Below are positions 20,418 to 31,108 of a DNA stretch of 64,000 bases, piece after piece. Source of the stretch: Phymatolithon calcareum (Eukaryota > Rhodophyta > Florideophyceae > Hapalidiales). Location of the stretch: the NCBI GenBank assembly GCA_977006965.1, contig OZ345356.1:1302001-1366000 (forward strand), written 5' to 3'. Position numbers and translations under genes: made by a program. How positions within the stretch are numbered: position 1 is the first letter of the stretch; each line of letters opens with the position of its first letter. The notes below the pieces were generated by a model. That model was given only the letters and a program-made list of their open reading frames with translations. It had not been told where the DNA came from and made no database searches.

Positions 20418-21104
20418 CTACCCCTCTCGAAGCCGTCTGATTTCGGCCTCGACATTGGCCCTTGCATCCTCTTCGAATCGCGCCCGTCCATCAGTCGTGA
20501 AGAACAGCGTCTCTCGCGCCAAAAGTCCCTCCAGCACTGCGGCACGACCTTCGCGAAACACGTTTTTGTCAAGATGTTTGTACTCGTACTCGATAGCCGC
20601 AGCGTATTGCTTATAATTTTCAGAGGCAAGAATAGCCAAATCCGCGTCGAGAAACGCGGCAGTCTCCTTCGGGGCATCGTCTGGAAGTTTGTGTGTAGCG
20701 GTGGCGAGAATTATCCTCTCCACGTCCGCGACAAGCATGTCCACCGCAGGAGACGAGAGACCACCGAGTGTGCGACGTGCGAGTGCGGCGCTTTGTAATT
20801 CGTTGTCGGTGCGCGTTGCGTCGTACACGGCGTCGTGGAAGAAAGCCGCTAGTAGCGCGGTCGGAGTGGCAGAATTCAGAGAGTGGAGATGATGGATTAA
20901 TGCAGACACATGCGCGGCAGTGTGGTATCGTCGGTGCGGTTCGCTGTGGTGCTTGATGAGAAGTTGCAACACTTTTTGCGCACCGTCGGGCGAGACGTTG
21001 AGATTGCGCGTCAGATCAAGCCATGTAGATGAAAATGCGTGTTGTTCTTCCATGGTGACCGGTGCAATTTCTGCTCCTGTGTCCCTTTTCGAACCGCTTT
21101 CCAT
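20418..21104 (-). CDS. HD-domain metal-dependent phosphohydrolase-like protein
   Basis: A 228-residue protein whose whole length follows the bacterial-type 'predicted metal-dependent HD phosphohydrolase' family (COG4339-like). Visible in order: EPHRRYHTAAH (first metal histidine), AAFFHDAVYD (the HD pair), ATATHK, and FLDADLAIL (the closing aspartate). It ends REGRAAVLEGLLAR...RARFEEDARANVEAEI, which is typical of the family C-terminus. The HD fold binds divalent metals and hydrolyses phosphoester bonds; the substrate of this subfamily is not known to me. The ATG at 21104 is the first Met; another lies at 21053. It is divergent from the gamma carbonic anhydrase gene, sharing a 383-base upstream region. 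Confidence 0.88.
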   Translation of the reverse strand: MESGSKRDTGAEIAPVTMEEQHAFSSTWLDLTRNLNVSPDGAQKVLQLLIKHHSEPHRRYHTAAHVSALIHHLHSLNSATPTALLAAFFHDAVYDATRTDNELQSAALARRTLGGLSSPAVDMLVADVERIILATATHKLPDDAPKETAAFLDADLAILASENYKQYAAAIEYEYKHLDKNVFREGRAAVLEGLLARETLFFTTDGRARFEEDARANVEAEIRRLREG

Positions 21105-21487
21105 TGCTTGTAACAGAATTGGAACTGATGGCAAGATGAAATAAACTTATCTCTTCAGTGATTGCACAGTGCCAGTTTGATCATGATGCAGGCAGCAATT
21201 TTGCCAAGCGCGGTCATCAGCTCAGCCGTACAGCAGTCCTCCTGACTGAGTTGTTGCGCAATGAGAACATAGCACAGTTTGTCAAAATCTATGCATCATC
21301 ATCACCTAATTACAAAGAGCATACAGAAATTAAATTATTGTTATGATGACTTCCACAATTCCGATTTTCCCCCATTCTCGATCCGGCATCACGCTCCGTC
21401 CACCTGCAATCACCACCACCATCTCAGCATCCTCGTTGAGCCAATCTCCGATCGATCGTTCCCGACGCGACGGGCGCGCAGATCATC
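21105..21487. promoter_or_regulatory. Divergent intergenic region between the HD and gamma-CA genes
   Basis: This 383-base stretch must hold the 5' ends of both genes, which point away from each other. No sharp TATA box or repeat was recognised. Function is inferred from position only. Confidence 0.35.
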
Positions 21488-22359
21488 ATGTCCGTTGTGC
21501 GTCGCGCGGTGTACGCGGCCGGCATGCTGATCCGTGAGACAGGACAAGCGCTCGACCGTGCCGGCTGCGCCCTGCAAGGCGCCTATGCCTACAAGGAGCA
21601 ATGTACGTGACCCTCTTCGTCCCGCCATCATATTCCTGCACCCATCTAACGCTCCCATCTGCCTGCGCAGTGTCGCGTCACCGACAAATCATGAATCTGC
21701 GCGACCTAAAGCCAATTCTCGGCATCGATGTCTTCATAGCGCCAAACGCCGCCTTGATCGGCGACGTAACCCTCGGCGCCTCCTCCTCCGTCTGGTACGG
21801 CGCGGTCCTGCGCGCCGACTCTGCCTCGATCCGCGTTTCGGAAGGCGCGTCCATTCTCGAGCGCGCCGTCCTGCACGTCGACGACGGCCCCGTCGCCGTC
21901 GGCGCTCTCTCCCGCGTTCATCCGGGAGCGGTCATCTCCGGCGCGGACATCGCCGGCGAAGCAGCCGTGGGTCCGTCAAGCGTTTTGCGTCGCGCGTCAC
22001 TGGCGCGACATGCCATGCTGGCGCCCGGGAGTGTATTGACGGATGCGGAGACGGGTGAGGGGGAATTGTGGATGGGTGCACCGGCGGTGTTTGTGCGTAA
22101 ACTTACGGCGGCGGAAATTCAAAAGATGATTGTGGAGGCACAGGAAACTGTCGTGTTGGCAAAGGCACATGCGGAGGAGAATGGGAAGACGCATGAGCAG
22201 ATCGAGGCGGAGAAATTGAGGGAGGAATTGTTGAGGGATAGGTCGGATGATTATCATTCGCATTTGGGCATTTTGGGAATGGAGAAGGAGTTTATTGAGA
22301 CGCAGGCGAAAATTGTAGAGGCGGAAAGGGAGAAACAGGCGAGTATTGGACGTATGTGA
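21488..22359 (+). CDS. Gamma carbonic anhydrase-like protein, one intron
   Basis: Two exons (21488-21602 and 21671-22359) give 267 residues. The N-terminus (AVYAAGMLIRETGQALDRAG, then LSRHRQIMNL across the splice) matches plant mitochondrial gamma-CA proteins, which are subunits of respiratory complex I. A left-handed beta-helix follows (VFIAPNAALIGDVTLG, SSVWYGAVLRAD, AVLHV), then GELWMGAPAVFVRKLT and a helical, charged tail (residues about 195-267). Of the three zinc histidines only the one in VLHV remains; the GH-x4-HG segment reads HPGAVISG, with Pro and Ser in place of the other two. It is therefore more likely a structural CA-like subunit than an active enzyme. The family call is strong; lack of activity is inference. 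Confidence 0.9.
21603..21670 (+). other. Spliceosomal intron, 68 bp
   Basis: Begins GTACGTGACC and ends CTGCGCAG. Removing it joins KEQ to LSRHRQIMN in frame, restoring the conserved gamma-CA N-terminus. It is a phase-1 intron (after the first base of the Leu codon) and the only one I can place firmly in the window. Confidence 0.88.
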
Positions 22360-23194
22360 GGGAAGGGGAATGGGAAGGGAGGTGGGAGTAAAGTTTGTGA
22401 TGGTTTTTTGGCTTTTTTGGATCCGCTGCCTGGGGTTTCTCTGCTGTGTAACGAGGCGAGCGAGGCGGAACTTTCATTGGAGTGCCAGGCGTTGCGGAAA
22501 GTATACTCCGTGCATCCGATTTCGTGATCGATGAGACGGCAAAAGGCTTATTTAGGGAACGGGTCAGTAGACGCGGGCATAATCGAGTTGGGCTGTCAGA
22601 ATGGGATAAAATGCAAAAAACGTTGCGCTCAGGAATGACGTATACGCGAGATTTGATTTCCATTCTCTTTGAGAGTCAATCACATCCAGCAATCTGTTAT
22701 GGTTTCACTGAAGATGCTATAGAAAGAACTACTTGCCACTGTATCAATCGCACTGTTTACCAAGAAAGTTGGTGTCCTCAGGCAATTCATTCAAAGCGAG
22801 AGAGCAAAATTTGTTCATCCAGATAAACAGAACATACTGAGTTGCCCACTCGAAGGCGGAATTGCGGAAAAGTGCTGCGCTTCTGTTTTACGACCGCAAG
22901 GATTGGCTGTTGGAGTTGTTAAACATCGAAGCGTTTGGAGCCCTGAATGTTGTGGATGTGTAGGGAGGAGAAATGAAGGCTTTTGTACAGGAAGGTCTGA
23001 GCTGACGTTTACGGAATGGTTTGAATCCTCTGGGTCAGGAATTGTTACGGTGCTTGTCTCGAGGTAAACATTTTCAGTTGGGGAAACGAAGGGAAATGGC
23101 TCCCATATTGTATACATTATTATAGACCAAGTGTCGCAGAAGGACGTGAAACAATGTTGGCATCTACTGGATGCACATCATCTCTATGAACTCA
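22360..23194. other. No gene identified
   Basis: Begins with the 3' flank of the gamma-CA gene. Open frames on both strands (22292-22663 minus, 22482-22826 plus) overlap and show no motif. Nothing else recognised. Confidence 0.3.
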
Positions 23195-24310
23195 GTGCGA
23201 AACCAGTGTTTATTGTTTCTCTTGTGTCTATTATCTCTAACTGATAGACAAATGCTTCAATTGCGCTACCAAGGCTTCATGCGATGCCTTAGAGCGCATT
23301 TTCGAGTGTCGACGAGTGGCCTTCTTCTTCAGGGAGTCGCGATGAGGTGGAATTTCCGCGTTCGTGTTGATAACGTTCTTCCAGTGGAGCACTCTCTTCA
23401 ACGTATAGATCAACGTGTTTGGTGCGGCCGGTGGGGCCCACAGACGAGTCGGCAAAATGTCTTGAATCGACGGCAATGCGTATCCTAGATGATGGACCAT
23501 TTTGTGAAGGTAGATTGCGGCGCAGGTCTTAAGGATGTTGGGAATGTGCACAAGATGGACGGACTCGGGCGATGTAGCATCCGCTTATATACCGCTCTGG
23601 CGAAGGGCTAACAACGTGGCTAGCGAAACTTCGAGGGAGAAGGGATTTCTGGTCTACTTGCCCTAGGTAAATTCAAATCTTTTTCGACAGTGTAGTCATC
23701 AGCCATGTAGCACTTTATGGTTTCATGGTGGCACCAAAATGGATGCGCTGCAAAGCTCCACAAAAAGCTCTCGGTTCGCATGCAAACTGCGATTAGAGTA
23801 TGTCATATTAGAGCGACACTCAAAAACTACATCTGCAGTGATCTCCGAGTGGCATGAAAAGAGGGAGAACCTTTTAGTGTTCGATTGTTTTGTACTTTTG
23901 GAGCTTGGGCTTCTTAACACGCCTAATTGTGAATTTCGTGGCAAAAAAATTAGAACAGGGGGATACTTGCGCGCAGAACATCCGAAAATATGAATGACAC
24001 TTCAACTTTGGTGATTGGCGAGAGACATAAAACGAGAGGGAAAATTTTCATGTTCGTTTGTTCAGCATCTTTAGAAGAATAAGGAATTAGCAACAACATG
24101 CTGCATGATGCAGCCTGTCTTTAACCACGACTTTGTCCTTAACAGGGACGAGAGGCGCTGACCAAGGCTCTGGACTTACCACCTCTCAAACGATGAGCAT
24201 GGTTCTCCAGCTCAGGTGTTAGTTTTGTAGATTATGGATGGCTTCTGTTCTCAACAACAAACAAGCTCATTGGCGGCCACTCGCAAGTGTCCATTCTGTT
24301 AGTAAGACAT
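23195..24310. repeat. Duplicated unit, copy 1 (undisrupted)
   Basis: Matches 28700-30083 plus 37381-37436 in the same orientation. Landmarks common to both: ATCAACNTGTTTGGTGCGGCC, TCTTGAATCGACGGCAA, GATGGACGGACTCGGGCGAT, AACAGGGGGATACTTGCGC, and TTGGCGGCCACTCG near the right end, stopping at GTAAGACATGGG. This copy keeps the empty site (ACAAACAAGCTC) of the LINE that sits in copy 2. Minus-strand 23237-23551 has an open frame (MVHHLGYALPSIQDILPT...) also found in copy 2. Origin unknown; it may be an old element. Confidence 0.65.
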
Positions 24311-24332
24311 GGGGTACTTTATATTTTGTTTG

Positions 24333-25528
24333 CTGGTCACAGGCCTTCTCGCCGTGAAGGCGGCTGTCATCGTGGCGGCTGGTTTCGCATTCGGAATGAG
24401 CACAGGTTCTTCGATTCACATCGGGCTAGTGCTCGCACAAGGTGGAGAATTTGCATTCGTCGCGTGAGTCACGCCCACTCTCGCGGATCTTGGACGCAAG
24501 ATCGCATCCAGGATAGAATCGCGTCGTGTTCTAATCGGTATGCGCATAGTAGACGCAGACGCAGCGGAAACACGAGGTTTCGTGATGGCTGCAGGATATG
24601 CTCGGGTTGGACAATCAGTATACGAGATGCTCGACGCAAAGATTGAGTGATACATGGCATTTGAATGTCACCGACGCGAGTAATCGACGCACGGAATAAG
24701 GGTCTCCCAGTTTACTTTGGCGACGCTTGTAAACCAGAGGGGTTGCGATCGGCCGGAGTGGCTCGAGCTCGCGACATTGTCATCACCCTTGGCGACCCCA
24801 AGGCCGCCCTTCAGGCTGTGTAAAACATTCGTCGAGAGTTTGCCGACCTCCGAACTTTCTGCCGTGCACGCGACAACAAACAAATTATTGTTTGGGCTGG
24901 TGTGGGTGCCGTTTTGCCCGAACTACTTGAGGAGTCCCTGTTGCTTCGTGGTTCAGTTCTGTTCGACTATGGTAATCCGATGGACGAGGTGAACGCGCTC
25001 ATTAAGGAGGCTCACATGGAAACGTGGAATGACCTCTCGCTTGGAGAGAATACGAGTGCATCGCTTCGGTCACAGTTCATGTCAGCTCGTCTCGAAGATA
25101 GTATTTCTCTTTCGGAAACAGAAGAGGCGAAGGTCGCAGTGGCGGAAGAGACCGTACTTGCCGCAGATATGGCTCAAAAAGATGGATTTTTTGGGAAAGG
25201 AACAGAAGAGTCAAAACGTGATGTGGTGCGAGTGTCGAAGAACGGGGCAGATGCGATTGGTCCGATCACTACTGTGGAGCCAGCTGCTCGTATCAAGGAC
25301 GAAGAGGATCCTGAAGATATTTATGCGCGACCAATAGTGTCGCCAGTTATCCCACGGAGCAGTGTGACAGGGGGAAGTACAGACAGTGGTGAGAATGGGA
25401 CAACGGAAAAGACTGTACCGCACTCTCAAAATCTGCCTTGTCCTACCACAGGCTTGAATGATGTCGATACTGACGAGATTGGATTGTCTCCTACCAGAGG
25501 CCCTGCCCCTGCAAAATGTAAAGAATAG
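24333..25528 (+). pseudogene. Broken potassium-efflux (KEA-type) antiporter gene
   Basis: Plus-strand blocks match KEA/KefB-type K+/H+ antiporters: VAAGFAFGMSTGSSIHIGL with LAQGGEFAFVA (end of the membrane domain); then the TrkA-N/RCK domain, GYARVGQSVYEMLDAKIE, GLPVYFGDAC, RSAGVARARDIVITLGDPK, NIRREFADLRTFCRARDN, and PELLEESLLL with GNPMDEVNALI. A long acidic, Ser/Thr-rich tail stays open to 25528. It is dead: the N-terminal transporter domain is absent, about 60 residues are missing after EFAFVA, stops interrupt at about 24466, 24648, 24681 and 24822, and a frameshift lies near 24700. It begins right at the end of the duplicated unit. Host gene relic, perhaps once plastid-targeted. Confidence 0.75.
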
Positions 25529-26431
25529 GGGTGAGGAATAGAAGTAGCTGTACTAGTTTTTTCTTTGCAGATTGGAGAATGCATGATGCGCTAACAGCGA
25601 AGTTTGTCCAGATGATGTAAAACGTCTTGCAACTGTCCCGCTCTAACAATTCATGTGCATCAAACCAGAACCGAGCTATGAAGCAATGATTCAAGATCGA
25701 GTCAAGCGATCCGCGCGGTCATCAGGTATGCAGTACATTGCGAGCGCCATCGAATCGTCTATCCACCGCAAGCACATTCAGTGCCAAGAGTACAAAAGCT
25801 ATCCCAATCCCTTTTACTTAGTCACATTGATTTATCAGGATTTCATGCGTTCGTGTCATCGAAAGAGTTCTTATGCTCCTCACTCGAGACTTTTAGGGTT
25901 AAAAGAGTTAGTGTGCGTTTAGACATAAATGTTTCGCCCAGAGAGAGATAGGAGAGGCGGAGGAGGAAGCAGGAGTAAATTGATCATTTTCACCGCAAAG
26001 ATTGCGCGCCGACGAGGCTACACACGATCGCAATAGCGGCAACGTGCTGACGACCCTGAACCACGCTATACCGGCCATCGACATGGCATCGTCTCTATCA
26101 CAGCCGGGATCTCTACAAATAAAGTTTTGCGGATGAGTCATCGACGTGCATGTCACACATGTCGTTCGTCTGTGTATTAAAAGTGAGGCTTTGTCAGACT
26201 AAAGGAGGAAGAGTAAAATTGAGCGGCAATCTCACTTCAGAAAGAGGAGTGTGACGAATCGATGTGTCGTCAGCAGAACTGGGGCTATGGGCGATGGCTG
26301 ACGGAGGTTTAAACGTACCATGAAAAAGCAACCAAAATTTCCGCTACTTCGCTATGTGTTTTTGAGCACCTCGAAAGAGGCGGAGATCTGACGAAACTGT
26401 AGCTCAGGCAATGTCCATTGTCCGCGGGTGC
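25529..26431. other. No gene identified
   Basis: Downstream of the antiporter relic. No motif-bearing frame, RNA gene or repeat was recognised. Confidence 0.3.
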
Positions 26432-27073
26432 CTACAAGTTGAGCGTATATAGGAGTCCATTACCGACGACTACGACGCACAAATTGTGACGAATCCACTT
26501 TGTCGATGCCACGACGTACTCTACCTTGTACATTTCATCTGTTGCTGTATCAACCCCTGTACTATGCAGTGCGCAGGCACGGATCAGACGAGCTGTGCGA
26601 GCAGTACGGCCCTCTCCAAACGCAGCGCTACCGACGAGAAGCTTACTGAACGTCGTCGGAGTTCCGAAGTCACGTAAGCCAGCAGAAATATCAACTACAG
26701 GGCGAGCAGGCACGTTCATATTACAGGTATGGCTTCTCTCAACAGCAAACGCGACTGCCGGGCCGCTGCCAGCCGGGACGGTGAAGGCGTCAATATTGAC
26801 TGTGGCGTCGCTGGACCAGGCGCTCGGACGAAATACAAACAAGCCTCCAGCTTGGTTCCGATACGTCTCCAGCTCAAAGAAAGTCACTACGTCGTGCACG
26901 GGTGCGATAGGTAGAAGAGAAAGCTTTTCCAATTTTCGCCTGGCTCCCCGTATCTCTTCAAGAGATAAGGGGAGCGAAGGAAACTTTGAAAAGCTTCGCG
27001 TCACGAAAGAAGGCTGGAACTGCAGGTTGAGGTGCAACCGTGAACTTTTCCTGCAATCCGGGTTGGAAACCAT
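26432..27073 (-). CDS. Hypothetical protein (uncertain)
   Basis: A 213-codon open frame with ATG at 27073, directly after an in-frame TAA. Its middle (VHDVVTFFELETYRNQAGG, FVFRPSAWSSDATVNID, FTVPAGSGPAVAFAVE) has protein-like composition. A nearly equally long plus-strand frame (26526-27077) covers the same bases, so coding on either strand is unproven. No domain is recognised; no signal peptide or membrane segment is obvious. It may be one exon of a longer gene. Confidence 0.3.
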   Translation of the reverse strand: MVSNPDCRKSSRLHLNLQFQPSFVTRSFSKFPSLPLSLEEIRGARRKLEKLSLLPIAPVHDVVTFFELETYRNQAGGLFVFRPSAWSSDATVNIDAFTVPAGSGPAVAFAVERSHTCNMNVPARPVVDISAGLRDFGTPTTFSKLLVGSAAFGEGRTARTARLIRACALHSTGVDTATDEMYKVEYVVASTKWIRHNLCVVVVGNGLLYTLNL

Positions 27074-27587
27074 TTAGGATACTCACGGCAGTTGGTCATC
27101 TCGTTGCCTTCTTTCATCTCCTTCTGTTCTCTCTCCCATCCTTCTCGGGCATTGCAACTGACGGTGTAGCCGTGGCCGTTGTCGATTAATCTATCACTGG
27201 CTTTCAATGGACATCGGTCCCAGTCGCATTACCATAAGATAGGACGTCACCGTCGGGTGCTACGTCTTAGATCCCCTTCCACAATGTGAATTGTAAGAGA
27301 TATCGGTCGTCTCCTTAAGCGGCATTCGTTAGAGTTTCAATCTTCTTTTGAAGAACGGCTTACCTGATCTGCAGGTCCTTTGTTGTTGTCTGTTTATATT
27401 CTTATGTCCCCGTCTCTCTCTGACGCTACTCGCTAGCGCAATTAATACTCATCCCTGGGCTAACGATTGCAAACTATTTGTTGCGTGTAATCATCTACAT
27501 GTACAGGGTAGTGATAAAGTACTGCAAGAAAATGTTTTGCCCTAACAAGCGAACACGTAACCATGATCACACAACGTAGTACAAGCA
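27074..27587. other. No gene identified
   Basis: Flank of the uncertain gene at 26432. Nothing recognisable on either strand. Confidence 0.3.
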
Positions 27588-27596
27588 ATAATAATA

Positions 27597-28328
27597 GAGG
27601 AAATTACTAAAATGACCACTGCGTACGCAGTTTGCCATATTTACTAAAATGACCACGAGGCACCCGTGGTGTTATGACACAGTTCTCTTTTGTCAGCATT
27701 CTGAAGCTGGGGCAGCTGATTTTTGTCGGGTCAGAAAGTAACTTCATTTATTTGCGAAATGAAATCTTTGAGGGCCGTTGGGGCTGGACAACTTCCTTAC
27801 ATGACCGCTTGTTATGCCCTCCTTTGTGTCATATTCCGCACTTCAAGGACCTTTGCTCGGTGGACCAGAAAGCCACATGGAGACTCTTGGTTGGACGAGG
27901 CCATTTCTGAGTGACAAATAGCTGTGAAACGGGATTTTGTCTCCGAAAAATGGCGAAGCTATCAAATATCCATTTAGTGTAGCTTGCGTGAACAAAGTAG
28001 ACTTGAGAATAGTCTTCGCCGTGAAGACAGCGCCAACAGAAAGTTGAGTAGGATGTGCCATTATCGAAAACTTGCGAGAAAGTTTACAGTCTACGCAAAA
28101 AGATCTTTTGATTTGCTTTTTGGAGCAAAACAATTTCCCAAAAGATGGGAAAACAAAGAAGTAATGAATTATTTCGAGTGGAGTGCCATTGCGGCCCCTA
28201 ATATTACTGTAAACCGGTACAAGGTATGGGCGGACCTAGAAACTGGACCGTGAGCGCATTGACAGAAATGATCGATATCATAATACCACAAGTGCCTCGT
28301 GGTCACTAAAATTTTTAGTAATTTCCTC
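27597..28328. mobile_element. Non-autonomous Mutator-like TIR element
   Basis: The inverted ends GAGGAAATTACTAAAA (27597-27612 and 28313-28328) are followed on both sides by TGACCACGAGGCAC-type sequence. The flanks ATAATAATA (27588-27596) and ACAATAATA (28329-28337) look like a 9-base TSD with one mismatch. G-starting TIRs with 9-base duplications are typical of Mutator-like elements. No transposase was seen in the 732 bp. Confidence 0.55.
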
Positions 28329-28382
28329 ACAATAATATTGCCAGTATTCGGCACTTGGACAAATTCCCGTTACGTTTTTTAT

Positions 28383-28540
28383 AATTCAAGTTTATTTTTA
28401 AAAAAAAGCCCCACAGACTTTCGCAGATATGGGCAAGGCTTCCTCTGCTGCTACCTACCTTTTTGCAGCTCACGAAACGCCCACTAAAATGGCGGAAGGG
28501 AAAACTCAGGATTTAAAGTATTCCCATCTCAATCCTATAC
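28383..28540 (-). repeat. Short retroposon copy (AGGTAGGTAGC family)
   Basis: Minus strand: AAAAAGGTAGGTAGC, CTTGCCCATATCTGCGAAAG and GTGGGGCTTTTTTTTAAAAA, ending TAAACTTG. It extends 5' through GCCATTTTAGTGGGCG, as does the copy at 18050. Confidence 0.55.
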
Positions 28541-28699
28541 GAGATTCTTGGTGCTTGGACTCGACCGCTTTTAGCCTTGCCTCCTGCTAATCAATACAGG
28601 CCTTCTTCGTTCTCCATGCGTTCTATGAGTGTCTTGCTAAATAGTAAGAGCTCATCTAGCGCCCAAAAATTCCCGTTGCTGCGACAGCGGCACACCACT

Positions 28700-30083
28700 C
28701 AGGACGAAAGCAGTGTTTATTGGTCTATTGTCTCTAATTGATAGACAAATACTTCAATATCTCTAGCAATGCTTCATGAGATGCCTACATCGCCAGAGTC
28801 CGTCCATCTTGTGCACATTCCCAAAAACCTTACCACAAGGCAACCTCCAAGACCTGCGCCGCAATCCACCTTCACCAATACTGCAACCGCCGTTTCTTCC
28901 CAAGTCGTATCGGAAGTATTATCAACAATATGGTCCATCATCTAGGATACGCTTTGCCGTCGATTCAAGACATTTTGCCTACTCGTGCGTGGGCCCCATC
29001 GGCCGCACCAAACATGCTGATCTATACGTTGAAGAGAGTGCTCCACTGGAAGAATATCATCAACACGAACGCGGAAACTTCACCTCATCGCGACGCCCTG
29101 AAGAAGAAGAAAGGTAGATAGTTTCCGCTTTCGTGTTGATGATATTCTTCCAGTGGAGCACTCTCTTCAACGTATAGATCAACATGTTTGGTGCGGCCGA
29201 TGGGGCCCACGCACGAGTAGGCAAAAATGTCTTGAATCGACGGCAAAGCGTATCCTAGATGATGGACCATATTGTTGATAATACTTCCGATACGACTTGA
29301 GAAGAAGCGGCGGTTGCAATATTGGTGAAGGTGGATTGCGGCGCAGGTCTTGGAGGTTGCCTTGTGGTAAGATTGTTGGGAATGTGCACAAGATGGACGG
29401 ACTCGGGCGATGTAGCATCCGCTTATATACCGCTCTGGCGAAGGGCTACAAATGTGGCCAGCAAAAGTTCGAGAGAGCAGATTGCTGGTTTGCTTGCCCT
29501 AGGTAAATTCACATCTATTTCCACAGTGTAATCAGCAGCCATGTAGCACTTTATGGCTTCACGGTAGCACCAAAACGGATGCGCTGCAAAGCTCCATCAA
29601 AATCTCTCAGTTCGCATGGAAACTGCGAGTGGAGCATATCATATCAGAACGACACGCAAAAACAACATCTTTAATGATCGTCGAGTGACGTGGAAAGAGG
29701 GAGAAACTTTTCGTGTTCGTTTATTTAGTACTTTTAGAGCTTGAGCTTCTCAGCGCGCCTGATTGTAAATTTAGTGGCAAGAAAATTAGAACAGGGGGAT
29801 ACTTGCGCAGAGCATCCGAAAATATGAATGAAACTTCAAATTTAGTGATTGGCGAGAGGCGTAAAACGAGAGGGAAACTTTTCGTGTTCGTTTGTTCAGT
29901 ATCTCTAACAGAATAAGGAATTTAACGGCAAGACGCAGCCTTTTTTCAGCCGTGACTTTGTCCTCAACAGAGGCGAGAGGCGTTCTTAAGCTTTTGAATA
30001 TAGCTGACCAAGGCTCTAGACGAGCGTGGTTCTCCAGCTCAGGTGTTGGCCATACAGATTATGGATTGCTTCTGTTCTCTACA
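28700..30083. repeat. Duplicated unit, copy 2 (left part)
   Basis: Second copy of 23195-24310. It continues at 37381-37436 beyond a LINE insertion. It differs by containing an extra inverted copy of its own 5' part (28784-29079), which makes a palindrome. Confidence 0.65.
28784..29415. repeat. Long palindrome: inverted arms of about 295 bp, 41 bp spacer
   Basis: The arms are 28784-29079 and 29121-29415. Starting from opposite ends both read CTACATCGCC...GAGTCCGTCCATCTTGTGCA and run to CAACACGAA(AG)GCGGAAAC with few mismatches. The spacer is 29080-29120. If transcribed, either strand would fold into a hairpin of nearly 300 base pairs. Confidence 0.75.
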
Positions 30084-30221
30084 GGGGGGGGGGAATTATA
30101 AGTTTTTATTTTAAAAGCCCTCAACGCCGGTATGCACCAACATCAGAGCAGCTTCCCGTTCATAGCTTCTCAGAGCACTGCCATCTCATTACCCAAACAG
30201 GTCGCATTACACGATCAAGGT

Positions 30222-30292
30222 AGGTAGCATCAGAGGAAGCCTTGCCCATATCTTCGGAAGTCTGTAGGGTTTTTAAATAAACTTGAAAAGAA
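30222..30292 (+). repeat. Short retroposon copy nested in the LINE 3' UTR
   Basis: GGTAGGTAGCATCAGAGGAA, CCCATATCTTCGGAAGTC and TTTAAATAAACTTG, then an A-rich tail. It interrupts the sequence that is continuous at about 5500 (CATCACACTATCATTTCTTC). Confidence 0.55.
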
Positions 30293-30368
30293 AAAAACAT
30301 TACGCTATCATTTCTTCTCACATATGGATTTCCAAGGCCAAAAGTATGTCAATCGCCGCTTTCGTCCC

Positions 30369-30897
30369 TTCTTCCCAAGATTGTTCTGCTCTTGGACTTG
30401 TTAAATTTCGTTGTAGAGTTTTCAGATTCTCTTCCGCGATCTCGTTGAAATGTTCAATGTAAGACTCTGCCCTTCGTGGTGGGAAGCGGCCAAAGAACCA
30501 CTTGACTGCTAGGAGTCGGTGTTTCCTGGATTGAATGGGCTTACTTTCTCCTTAGTATCGACGACAATTTTTCTCTCTTTTTCTTCTTCCTTTTCAATCC
30601 ATTCCTGCCGTCGGCGGTGGCTCTCGTGTTTGTGGGTCTCCAACCCGCATACGGCTCGCTCGCTACTGCCTCTTAGGAGCTTGTACTCCTGCAGATAGCG
30701 GATATCCCTCTCTGCCTGGTGTATGTCCCGTTCTTTTCCTGCGTAATTTGCTTCCTTCTCGATTTCGTCCTTCCTTCGTAGAAGCCTCTGTGCGAAGTGC
30801 TCTCCGAGTTGCGCTCTTCTTATCTTAGGTGGAGTAATTCTGCAGAGGGCTCGCATTCGAGCGTGCAATCGTTTCGCGTAGTTTCCGAAGGCAACAG
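30369..30897 (-). pseudogene. LINE polyprotein C-terminal fragment
   Basis: The minus strand reads FYSVAFGNYAKRLHARMRAL, CRITPPKIRRAQLGEHFAQR and then a charged helical tail, as in the LINE at 56542. It is cut by the hAT at its N-terminal side. The matching upstream half is at 37099-37366. Confidence 0.65.
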
Positions 30898-31108
30898 AGT
30901 AGAACCAGGGGTGGTGCGCAATCCATTGCTATTGCAATTAATTGCAATTCGTAGCAATTCGACCCAAATTGGGTTCTCATGAAGAATTGCAATTCGAATT
31001 GCTGGTAGGTTGTACGAGAGTGTCTAGTTCAAGAAGTGCAGAGTTGTCGGAAATAACGATCACTTCAAATGTATCATGCGTAGTACGTGGTAATTGGTTG
31101 TCGGTAAA

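Noticed and set aside
24902-25528. An independent 208-codon gene starting at GTG 24902
   Set aside because: It is the open 3' part of the antiporter pseudogene; the residues just upstream continue the same RCK domain in frame.
26526-27077. Plus-strand 183-codon frame opposite the uncertain minus-strand gene
   Set aside because: No motif; not listed as a gene because both strands cannot be supported. The minus-strand frame is kept only at low confidence.
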